This document shows, one piece after another, positions 47,856 to 55,593 of a DNA stretch of 64,000 nucleotides. Origin of the DNA: RGIG8306 sp964426655 (GTDB lineage: Bacteria; Bacillota; Clostridia; Lachnospirales; Lachnospiraceae); assembly GCA_964426655.1 (NCBI GenBank), contig CAYRQT010000007.1, positions 7,985-71,984 of the forward strand. Reading direction: 5' to 3'. The position numbers and the translations under genes are program-made. Numbering within the stretch: position 1 is the first letter of the stretch; the number at the start of each line of letters is the position of its first letter. Under the pieces are notes generated by a model that saw only the letters and a list, made by a program, of their open reading frames with translations, did not search any database and had not been told where the DNA came from.

Positions 47856-50069
47856 CTATTCCTGGGGAGACTCAGAAACAGTTTCAGGGGCTTTTGCCAG
47901 GACGATATCTATCACTGTACCCACCTCCACCTGGGCGCCTGCCTGATAATTACATCTTAGGAAAATGCCGGGTGTAACACTGCTGTTTTCTTCATAGGTG
48001 AAATTACCAGCCACAAGGCCTTTTTCCGTTAAAATGGTTTTAATTTGTTCTTCTGTTTTACCGGATAAGGAAGGAAAAGAAACCAGTTCAGCGCCCATGC
48101 TTATCACAATATCCACAGAGGAATCAATTTTGACGCGTGTATCTTTCTCCACGCTCTGACTTACCACTTTTCCGGCATCCACATCTGCATCGTATGTCTT
48201 GGACACTTCGCCCAGATTCAGATTCAGAGCTGTCAGCGCATCTTCAGCTTCAGACTGTGTCATTCCGCTTAAGTCCGGCATATTTACATATTCCTTCCCA
48301 AGACTAACCACGACATCCACGGTTGAACCGGTTTCCACCTGGGTATTGCGGTTGACAGACTGGCTGATAATTTTGCCTTCGTCAACAGTGTCGCTATATT
48401 CTTCCGTTACCGTTCCAATGGAAAGGGTATCCCCGGCTAGCAATTCATTGGCTTCATCCACCGTATAATTGGACAAATCTGGCATAAGAACATATACAAT
48501 TTCAGTGCCTTTACTGATAACAAGTGTCACAACGGTTTCAGCATCCACTTCACCTGAGGCCGGATCTGTTCGAATGACATTTCCCTCTTCGACTTCTTCA
48601 CTGTATTCATAGGTCTGATCGTAAGAGAGACCTAACTGCACCAACTCCCGGATGACGACCTGGGCACTCTTGCCCACCATATCATCCGGCAGGGAAACTT
48701 TTCCACTGCCAAGGCTGATATAGACGGTCACACTCAGGTTTTTGTCAATGACGGTGTCCGGTTCATATTCCTGTTGATAAATCAGATCTTTTTCATAGCT
48801 GTCACTATATCCGTATTCTCTTTTAATGCCTAAAGACAACTCCTGCAGAATTTCATAGGCTTCCTCTGCGGTTTTGCCCAGCAGATCAGGCATCAGTACC
48901 TGTTTATCGGAAATTTCAGTGGAGGAAGTGGCTTCGGTGCTGTTATTACTGCCCCAGAAAGAAGAACCACTCAGGGAAGTGTACAGAATGAAAATGGCAA
49001 GCCCAATAACGGCCACCGCAACAAAAATACCTACACCAAGCACAATTTTATCAAAAGTAGTACTTTCCTCCAGATCTTCTTCCTCTTCCTCTGCCTCATC
49101 TTTGGATTTAACAGGAATTACTTCCTCGTCATCTTCTTCGGCAATGGGAATGGACTTGGAGGATTGTCGGATCTTTGAAATTTCATCTTCGCTAATCAGC
49201 ACTGTTGGGGAAGTATTATTCAAAGGAACAACCTTCACAAAGTCTTCTTCCGGCATAACCAAAGCTTTTCGCAGATCAGCGATCAGCTCTTCAGCACTGG
49301 CATACCGCCTCTCCGGTTTTTTCTGCGTGGCTTTTAAAATGATTTTTTCCAGGCTGACGGGAATCATGGGCTCAATCTGCCTGGGAGGTGTCATTTCCGT
49401 TTGGAGATGGGCCAGTGCCACTGCAACAGTGGTTTCACCATCAAAGGGCACACGACCGGTAAGCATTTCATATAGGGTAATCCCCAGGGAATAAATATCA
49501 CTTCTCTCATCACAATATCCGCCTCTGGCCTGTTCAGGAGAAAAGTAGTAGACAGAGCCCACGGCTTCGGAATTGATGGTATCGGAAGAGGCCGCTTTGG
49601 CAATGCCAAAATCTGTAACTTTCACCTTTCCATCCCGGGAAATAATGACATTTTGCGGCTTAATATCCCGATGAATGATATGCTGGGCATGAGCTGCTCC
49701 AATGCCCTGGGCAATCTGAATGGTAATTCCAATGGATTCCCGAATTTCCAGACGTCCTTTTTTTTCAATATATTCCTTGAGCGTGATACCCTCTACCAGC
49801 TCCATAACAATATAGTGGATGTCCCCTTCGTCTCCCACGTCATAGATATTGACAATGTTAGGATGGGACAGGCCTGCAGCAGCTTGTGCTTCTACCTTAA
49901 AACGGGATACCAGATTTTTGTCATTACAAAATTCAGGCTTTAATACTTTAATGGCTACCCAACGGTTCAGTTTGTGACAGCGCGCTTTATAAACATCTGC
50001 CATACCGCCGGAACCAATTTTCTCAAGAATTTCATAGCGATCCCCTAAGAATTCTCCAACTCGCAACAT
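47856..50069 (-). CDS. prkC: PASTA-domain Ser/Thr protein kinase PrkC
   Basis: A 737-residue Hanks-type kinase. Cytoplasmic kinase domain 10-270: Gly loop IGSGGMADVY, Lys41, HRDIKPQN with catalytic Asp135 and DFG at 153. An acidic juxtamembrane segment (about 310-335) leads to one membrane helix (342-364). Outside are five PASTA repeats (about 390-730), each with a DxxGxxxxxA-like start and a VSLG-type end. PASTA repeats bind muropeptides or lipid II and relay wall status to growth, translation and division. prpC, its phosphatase, is 14 bases upstream and rsgA follows. Confidence 0.97.
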   Translation of the reverse strand: MLRVGEFLGDRYEILEKIGSGGMADVYKARCHKLNRWVAIKVLKPEFCNDKNLVSRFKVEAQAAAGLSHPNIVNIYDVGDEGDIHYIVMELVEGITLKEYIEKKGRLEIRESIGITIQIAQGIGAAHAQHIIHRDIKPQNVIISRDGKVKVTDFGIAKAASSDTINSEAVGSVYYFSPEQARGGYCDERSDIYSLGITLYEMLTGRVPFDGETTVAVALAHLQTEMTPPRQIEPMIPVSLEKIILKATQKKPERRYASAEELIADLRKALVMPEEDFVKVVPLNNTSPTVLISEDEISKIRQSSKSIPIAEEDDEEVIPVKSKDEAEEEEEDLEESTTFDKIVLGVGIFVAVAVIGLAIFILYTSLSGSSFWGSNNSTEATSSTEISDKQVLMPDLLGKTAEEAYEILQELSLGIKREYGYSDSYEKDLIYQQEYEPDTVIDKNLSVTVYISLGSGKVSLPDDMVGKSAQVVIRELVQLGLSYDQTYEYSEEVEEGNVIRTDPASGEVDAETVVTLVISKGTEIVYVLMPDLSNYTVDEANELLAGDTLSIGTVTEEYSDTVDEGKIISQSVNRNTQVETGSTVDVVVSLGKEYVNMPDLSGMTQSEAEDALTALNLNLGEVSKTYDADVDAGKVVSQSVEKDTRVKIDSSVDIVISMGAELVSFPSLSGKTEEQIKTILTEKGLVAGNFTYEENSSVTPGIFLRCNYQAGAQVEVGTVIDIVLAKAPETVSESPQE

Positions 50070-50083
50070 GGGATATACCTCCG

Positions 50084-50809
50084 TTAATAGGGTTGAATGA
50101 CAATGACCGAAATATTGTCTTGGCCACCTTTTTGATTAGCTGCCCGTATCAGGGCTTCCACTTTTTCCTGTATTTTACTATGAGATTGTATAATCCAATG
50201 GATTTCTTCATCAGAGAGCATGTTGGTCAGCCCGTCTGAGCAAAGGAGGATCAGTGCGTCCTCCTCCAGACCAGCTTCAAAAAAATCTACCAATACGCCG
50301 TCAGGGTTTCCCACAGCCCTTGTGATGATGTTTTTTCTCATCTTATACTCTTCAGAATCTCTTGTCAATTTTCCCAGGGCTACAAGTTCTTCCACATAGG
50401 AATGATCTCTGGAGATTTGCTGAATGATATCTGAAATCAGATAAAGCCGGCTGTCTCCCACATTGGCCACATATAACTGATGATCCATAATTGTGGCCAG
50501 AACCAGCGTAGTGCCCATCCCCAGGTACTGGGGATTTTCCATGGACAATTGTACCAGCTGATGATTCACTTCTGAAATACCCTGATTCAGCTGCGTCAGC
50601 AATGGCGTATTCTCTTTTTGCTTTTGTAAGTAGCTGCAGAGGGCCTCTATGGTAAATCTGGAGGCGTAATCACCGGCCTGATGTCCACCCATTCCGTCAG
50701 CTACAATGAATAGGTTAGGAAAATTGCCAATGGGTTCTGTGCTGACATAAATGGTATCCTGGTTGATTTGCCGTACAATGCCTTTATCTGTCATACCATA
50801 TGCTTCCAT
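50084..50809 (-). CDS. prpC: PP2C-type protein phosphatase PrpC/Stp
   Basis: A 241-residue metal-dependent Ser/Thr phosphatase. The metal-binding Asp residues are in RQINQDTIYVS, VADGMGGHQAGDYAS, LCSDGLTNML and the C-terminal GGQDNISVIVI. It reverses PrkC phosphorylation. The start is ATG 50809 (MEAYGMTDKG) with GGAAAGGAAGG upstream; a slightly longer in-frame extension runs into the rlmN spacer. prpC-prkC pairing is nearly universal in Firmicutes. Confidence 0.96.
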   Translation of the reverse strand: MEAYGMTDKGIVRQINQDTIYVSTEPIGNFPNLFIVADGMGGHQAGDYASRFTIEALCSYLQKQKENTPLLTQLNQGISEVNHQLVQLSMENPQYLGMGTTLVLATIMDHQLYVANVGDSRLYLISDIIQQISRDHSYVEELVALGKLTRDSEEYKMRKNIITRAVGNPDGVLVDFFEAGLEEDALILLCSDGLTNMLSDEEIHWIIQSHSKIQEKVEALIRAANQKGGQDNISVIVIQPY

Positions 50810-50839
50810 GTAGCGATACCTTCCTTTCCTTATCAATTT

Positions 50840-51892
50840 TTATTGCTCTGAAGAAGGGGAATTATCTGTTAGATAGCTGCGTCGTAGCTGCCCACAGGCT
50901 CCCTGGATATCTCTGCCCATTTCCCTTCTTATAGTAACATGAATTCCTTTCTTTTCAAGAGACTTTTTGAACTCCAGGATATTGCGGTCTTTTGCCGGCA
51001 GATAATCTCTCTCCTTAATTGGATTGACAGGAATCAGGTTAATATGATAGGGGCGATTCTCCAGAAGGGTAGCCAGTCGCTCCGCCTCTGAAAGGGTATC
51101 ATTGACGCCTCTGACCAGACTGTATTCCAGAGTCACTCTACGCCCTGTTTTGGAAAAATAGGTATCACAGGCCCGGAGTGTTTCCTGCAGGGTGTACACC
51201 TTTGCAACTGGCATCAGGTTTCGCCTGATGGCATCTGAAGGTGCATGCAAAGACAGGGCCAGGGTTACGGGCAGCCCCTCCTCTGCCAGATCCAGAATAC
51301 GGGGAACAATGCCGCAGGTTGATATGGTGATGTTGCGTGCGCTTAAATGTTGTCCGTTTTCACTTGTGATCAGTCGGACAAAACGAATGACCTGCTCATA
51401 ATTATCCATTGGTTCTCCGGCGCCCATAAGAACCACATGGGAAACTCTTTGTCCCGTAATCTGCTGGATACGGTAAATCTGTTCAAGCATCTCTGAAGCC
51501 TGGAGGTTGCGAACAAGTCCATCCAGGGTGGAGGCACAGAACTTACAGCCCATTCGACACCCCACTTGTGTGGATATACATACAGAAACGCCATGATGAT
51601 ATATCATGAACACACTCTCTATAATATGATGGTCCCCGAGGGCAAACAGAAATTTTCTTGTTCCATCTTCCTTTGAAACCAATTGTTCCACCGGTTTTAA
51701 AATCTCCAGAGAGAATTCTTCCTGCAATTTATCCCGTAAAGCCCGGGGCACATTTTTCATTTCTGAAAAGGAAGGAACCATTTTTTCGTGTAGCCAGCCG
51801 TAGACCTGCCCTGCCCGAAATTGCGGGAGGGACTGTTCTTTCATATATGCAGTCAGTTCTTCCAAAGATAGATTTTTAATATCCTGTTTCAT
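50840..51892 (-). CDS. rlmN: Dual-specificity RNA methyltransferase RlmN
   Basis: A 350-residue radical-SAM enzyme that methylates C2 of A2503 in 23S rRNA and A37 of some tRNAs. The cluster motif is CRMGCKFC, the second catalytic cysteine is in the C-terminal GACGQLR, and GAGEPMDNYEQV and SLHAPSDAIRRNLMPVAK are RlmN blocks. It is RlmN rather than Cfr by context and the full-length N-terminal domain. It follows rsmB by 15 bases. Confidence 0.97.
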   Translation of the reverse strand: MKQDIKNLSLEELTAYMKEQSLPQFRAGQVYGWLHEKMVPSFSEMKNVPRALRDKLQEEFSLEILKPVEQLVSKEDGTRKFLFALGDHHIIESVFMIYHHGVSVCISTQVGCRMGCKFCASTLDGLVRNLQASEMLEQIYRIQQITGQRVSHVVLMGAGEPMDNYEQVIRFVRLITSENGQHLSARNITISTCGIVPRILDLAEEGLPVTLALSLHAPSDAIRRNLMPVAKVYTLQETLRACDTYFSKTGRRVTLEYSLVRGVNDTLSEAERLATLLENRPYHINLIPVNPIKERDYLPAKDRNILEFKKSLEKKGIHVTIRREMGRDIQGACGQLRRSYLTDNSPSSEQ

Positions 51893-51907
51893 GTGATCAG
51901 CTCATTT

Positions 51908-53266
51908 CTAGGGCAATCGCCTATAGGTGGAGATAAAAAAGCCCTCTGTGGAGTGAATTCCGGGAAAAAGCTGGAGGTACCCATCCTTTGCATGGGGCGT
52001 CCAGTGTGCAGGAAGAGGCAGGGAAAGAGGCAGAGCTTCAAATTGAATTCCCTGTTCCAAAAGAGGCTGGGAAAGGATATAATGCCGCATCTCCTCGTTT
52101 TCGCCTTGGTTAAGGGTACAGGTACTGTAGACCAGGCGCCCACCCGGACGAACATAGGGCAGGGACGCTTTTACAATGGATTTTTGTAACTCTGCCAGTG
52201 CATTTAATCCCTCCGGGGATGCGTGATATTTAATGTCCGGTTTGCTGCCGATAATCCCCAGTCCAGAACAGGGTGCATCGATTAGAACAGTATCACATGC
52301 CCCCTGTAAGGCAGGATCCATTTGTTGGCCGTCCCACACCTGCACCTGCACTCCGTCCAGATTCAAATGGCATCGCTCCAGATTTTCAAGAATTTTTGTG
52401 CATTTTTCTTCAGACCGGTCTCTGGACAATAGCACTCCGGTACCCGCCAGAAGATCGGCTATGTGCAGGGACTTTCCGCCCGGAGCTGCACAGACATCCA
52501 CCACTTTTTGGCCCTTTTGAACGCCTGCAGCCTCTACAGCCAGAATACTGCTACCATCCTGAACCGTAATCCAGCCTTTTTGAAATGCAGTAGTTTTCTG
52601 GACGGTATCCACATTGGATATGTGCAGACAATGGGGGATGTATGGATCGGGAATCGCCTGAATGCCCTCTTCCTGTAAAAGGGCGATGGTTTGCATATCA
52701 TTGGTCAGATGCTGAACCACACGGACAGAAATGCCCTTATTTCCCTCCTGGAAAAAACCAGTCATTATTTTTTGGGCCGTTTCCTGTCCATACTGACTTA
52801 TCCACATCTGCCAAATCCAGTCCGGCATACTGAACTGCGTCTGTATCGGTAGGTTCTGAAAAAAATCTTCCGGCAGTCGGCTTACATTTCTCAAAACGCC
52901 ATTTACAAAACCGGACAAACCCGCATATCCCTTTGCTCTGACCATTTTGACTGCTTCATTACAGGCCGCTGAAACCGGAACACTGTCCATGTAGAGCATC
53001 TGATATACACTCATTCGAAGAAGATTGCGGATATAGGGTTTCATACGGCTTGTTGGAAGCTTACTGACAGCATTCAGCCAGGCGTCCAGCTCAATGGACC
53101 GCTCTACAGTTCCCCTGACCAGGCGAGAAATAAAGCGTCTGTCCCGCAGGGGAAGGTATCCATATTTATCTAACACCTGGGCCAGAAGCTGGTGGGTATA
53201 TCCGCCATTCTCCATCACTTCCTGAATGATATCCAGGGCCAGGGTGCGGGGCTGTTCCTCAATCAC
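51908..53266 (-). CDS. rsmB: 16S rRNA (cytosine-967-C5)-methyltransferase RsmB
   Basis: A 452-residue enzyme: N-terminal NusB-like helical domain (about 1-140), then a Rossmann methyltransferase with VCAAPGGKSLHIADLL (SAM site), the Cys of LIDAPCSGLGIIG and the catalytic Cys of YSTCTLNQGENE. It forms m5C967 in 16S rRNA. The start overlaps the metallopeptidase gene by eight bases. The position between fmt and rlmN is the usual one in Clostridia. Confidence 0.96.
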   Translation of the reverse strand: MIEEQPRTLALDIIQEVMENGGYTHQLLAQVLDKYGYLPLRDRRFISRLVRGTVERSIELDAWLNAVSKLPTSRMKPYIRNLLRMSVYQMLYMDSVPVSAACNEAVKMVRAKGYAGLSGFVNGVLRNVSRLPEDFFQNLPIQTQFSMPDWIWQMWISQYGQETAQKIMTGFFQEGNKGISVRVVQHLTNDMQTIALLQEEGIQAIPDPYIPHCLHISNVDTVQKTTAFQKGWITVQDGSSILAVEAAGVQKGQKVVDVCAAPGGKSLHIADLLAGTGVLLSRDRSEEKCTKILENLERCHLNLDGVQVQVWDGQQMDPALQGACDTVLIDAPCSGLGIIGSKPDIKYHASPEGLNALAELQKSIVKASLPYVRPGGRLVYSTCTLNQGENEEMRHYILSQPLLEQGIQFEALPLSLPLPAHWTPHAKDGYLQLFPGIHSTEGFFISTYRRLP

Positions 53267-53975
53267 GTCGACGACCTCCGAACAAAAGGACCAGCCTCAG
53301 AAGCTGCAGGGCGCTTGCGGCAGCGGCAGCAACATAGGTCAGGGCAGCTGCTGCCAGAACTTTACGAGCCTTTTTGACTTCATCTTCATAGAGAATATGG
53401 GAACTGTTCAAAAGAGCCAGTGCTCTTCTGGAGGCATTAAATTCAACGGGAAGGGTCACAAGCTGAAAGAGTAGCCCAAGAGAAAACAGCAGGATCCCCA
53501 CATTGATCAGGGTCTGGTTAAAACTTAGAAATACACCTGCAAGAATAACAAACCAGGATATACCGGTACCAAAATTGGCAATAGGGACCAGGGCTCCCCG
53601 AATGGCAAGGGGAGCATATCCCCTGTCATCCTGTATGGCATGTCCGCATTCATGGGCAGCCACCCCTATGGCTGAAATGGAACTTTTTCCATAAACCGCA
53701 TCAGAAAGTCTTAATGTTTTGCTCCTGGGGTCATAATGGTCTGTCAGTTCTCCGGATATGGTGGTAACCTGTACATCGTAAATCCCCTGAGAATGCAGAA
53801 TCTGTTCTGCGGCCTGTGCCCCGGTCAGCCCCCTGTAGCTGGAAACCTGGTCATACCGGTGAAAGGTGGATTTGACCTTTGCAGATGCGGCAATGGACAA
53901 AACCAGGCCAATCAGCACCAGAATGTAGGTGGGGTCCAGACCATACATCCACATATATCCTCCATATGCTAGCAT
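53259..53975 (-). CDS. YugP-type zinc metallopeptidase, membrane-bound
   Basis: A 238-residue membrane protein with a zinc-binding AAHECGHAIQ (HExxH) motif near residue 110, an N-terminal membrane helix (PTYILVLIGLVLSIAAS) and at least two more in the C-terminal half. It belongs to the neutral zinc metallopeptidase (DUF/YugP) family, whose substrates are unknown; a role in membrane-protein quality control is only a guess. The ATG at 53975 overlaps the fmt stop and has GAGGAGG at eight bases. ATG 53954, with GGAGG just before it, is an alternative start. Confidence 0.9.
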   Translation of the reverse strand: MLAYGGYMWMYGLDPTYILVLIGLVLSIAASAKVKSTFHRYDQVSSYRGLTGAQAAEQILHSQGIYDVQVTTISGELTDHYDPRSKTLRLSDAVYGKSSISAIGVAAHECGHAIQDDRGYAPLAIRGALVPIANFGTGISWFVILAGVFLSFNQTLINVGILLFSLGLLFQLVTLPVEFNASRRALALLNSSHILYEDEVKKARKVLAAAALTYVAAAAASALQLLRLVLLFGGRRRD

Positions 53976-54934
53976 AGATACGCCTCCTCTTCTTTTTTCG
54001 TGGTAAAATGTTCGCCGGCTTTTAGTGGTGTGCCCAGTAGAAAAGCGGCTACAGACATGCGTTTTTTCCCCTCCAGCTGTACCTCCAGAATTTCCAGGAT
54101 ACCGTTTCCGGTCTGCACACCTATTTGATCCGGTCCTGCCCAGAGAATCGTTCCGGGAGCGTGCGTTCCCTTCTCTTTTTGACTGTTTACCAGGCTTTTC
54201 CATATTTTTAACTGTTTTCCCTGCCAGAATGTATAGCAACCGGGCCATGGGTTCAATCCCCGGATAAAGCGTTCCAGTTCCAGAGCCGATTTATTGAAAT
54301 TGATGTTACCCAGTTTTTTGTCCAGCATGTGAGCGTAACAGCTTTTGGCATTGTCTTGGGGGGTGAAAACCGCCGTGTTATTTTCCAATTGTGTAAGAGC
54401 CTGGCAGATCATAGGGCCCCCTAGAACCATGAGCCGGTCATGGAGGGAAGCACCGGTATCTTCCGGAAGAATTTCCACTTCTTCTTTCAGAAGCATGGGG
54501 CCTGTGTCCAGGCCAGCCTCCATACGCATAATGGTTATTCCCGTTGTTTTTTCACCGTCAATGATGGCCCATTCAATAGGAGCAGCACCCCTGTACTTTG
54601 GCAAAAGGGATGCATGTACATTCAGGCAGCCATAGGGGGGAATGTCCAGAATTTCCTGGGACAAGATCTGCCCGTAAGCTGCGACAATGATCACATCCGG
54701 CATCAAGGCTCGAAGCTTTTTCACTTCATTTTCTATTCGAATGGAGGGGGGCTGAAAAACAGGAATACCTGCTTCCAGCGCCAAAGCTTTGACCGGAGAA
54801 AAAGCCATGGCCTTTCCCCGACCCTTAGGTTTGTCAGGCTGAGTGTAGATCCCCACGATATGATGGGGGCTTTCCAGCAAAGTTTTCAGCGTTGGACAGG
54901 CAAATGTAGGGGTACCCATAAATACCACTTTCAT
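53969..54934 (-). CDS. fmt: Methionyl-tRNA formyltransferase
   Basis: A 321-residue enzyme that formylates Met-tRNAi with 10-formyl-THF. VVFMGTPTFACPTLKTLL, QPDKPKGRGK, and the active-site NVHASLLPKYRGAAPIEWAI are diagnostic; the C-terminal OB-like domain binds tRNA. ATG 54934 has AAAAGGGAGG upstream. def is just before it, giving the usual def-fmt pair, though a promoter (54979..55007) lies between. fhs, 4 kb upstream, makes the 10-formyl donor. Confidence 0.97.
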   Translation of the reverse strand: MKVVFMGTPTFACPTLKTLLESPHHIVGIYTQPDKPKGRGKAMAFSPVKALALEAGIPVFQPPSIRIENEVKKLRALMPDVIIVAAYGQILSQEILDIPPYGCLNVHASLLPKYRGAAPIEWAIIDGEKTTGITIMRMEAGLDTGPMLLKEEVEILPEDTGASLHDRLMVLGGPMICQALTQLENNTAVFTPQDNAKSCYAHMLDKKLGNINFNKSALELERFIRGLNPWPGCYTFWQGKQLKIWKSLVNSQKEKGTHAPGTILWAGPDQIGVQTGNGILEILEVQLEGKKRMSVAAFLLGTPLKAGEHFTTKKEEEAYLC

Positions 54935-54978
54935 ATATGTTTCCTCCCTTTTCCATGTTCTGGAGCCATTATAATGCA

Positions 54979-55007
54979 AATAGAGGAATTTGTGGGGCGA
55001 ATGTCAA
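54979..55007 (-). promoter_or_regulatory. Candidate promoter for the fmt-to-thiN run
   Basis: On the minus strand a consensus TTGACA (55002..55007) and TCTATT (54979..54984) are 17 bases apart. A TATAAT also occurs at 54968..54973 but its matching -35 is poor. Inverted arms GCGAATG (54997..55003) and CATTCGC (55021..55027) flank the -35. Confidence 0.5.
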
Positions 55008-55068
55008 AAATTTAAGAAATCATTCGCTCATTATTCACATCTTCCCCTATTTTGTAATAAATATGTGA

Positions 55069-55563
55069 TTAAACTTCTGTTATGGAAAGCTCTTCCTCTT
55101 CCATCTCTTCATTGCTGTAAATCTTACTGGATGCCACATCTACATACATAATGCCATCCAGATGATCACATTCGTGACAAATGGCTCTGGCTAAAAGGCC
55201 TTCTCCCGTTAAGGTAAATGGAATCATATGCCGGTCAAGAGCTTCTACCACTACATGGTCCGGACGTTTCACAATGGCGCATTTGCCTACCAGGCTTAAG
55301 CAACCCTCTGTTCCCACCTGTTCTCCAGAAGTTTCCGTGATTTTGGGATTGACAAGGACCAGGGGCCCTTCTCCCACATCAATGACCACAATTCTTTTTA
55401 AAACACCGACCTGTGGGGCGGCCAGACCAACGCCATCCGCTTCATACATAGTGTCCAGCATATCTTCTATCAGTTGAGAAATGCGGGGAGTCATACCCTG
55501 CACTTCCTTACATTTTTTTCTCAGCACCGGATCACCCAGCTGTCTGATTTCTCTGATTGCCAT
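55069..55563 (-). CDS. def: Peptide deformylase
   Basis: A 164-residue metalloenzyme that removes the N-formyl group from new proteins. The three motifs are all present: GVGLAAPQVG (motif 1), EGCLSL with the metal Cys (motif 2) and HECDHLDG with the HExxH pair (motif 3). The acidic C-terminal tail (NEEMEEEELSITEV) is common in Clostridia. GGAAAGGAGG stands upstream. It is placed between priA and fmt. Confidence 0.97.
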   Translation of the reverse strand: MAIREIRQLGDPVLRKKCKEVQGMTPRISQLIEDMLDTMYEADGVGLAAPQVGVLKRIVVIDVGEGPLVLVNPKITETSGEQVGTEGCLSLVGKCAIVKRPDHVVVEALDRHMIPFTLTGEGLLARAICHECDHLDGIMYVDVASSKIYSNEEMEEEELSITEV

Positions 55564-55593
55564 AAAGTTATATCCTCCTTTCCGGATAAAATA

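Noticed and set aside
54968..54973. Consensus TATAAT before fmt paired with the TTGACA at 55002
   Set aside because: The spacer would be 28 bases, far beyond what sigma-A accepts; the 17-base pairing with TCTATT is more plausible.
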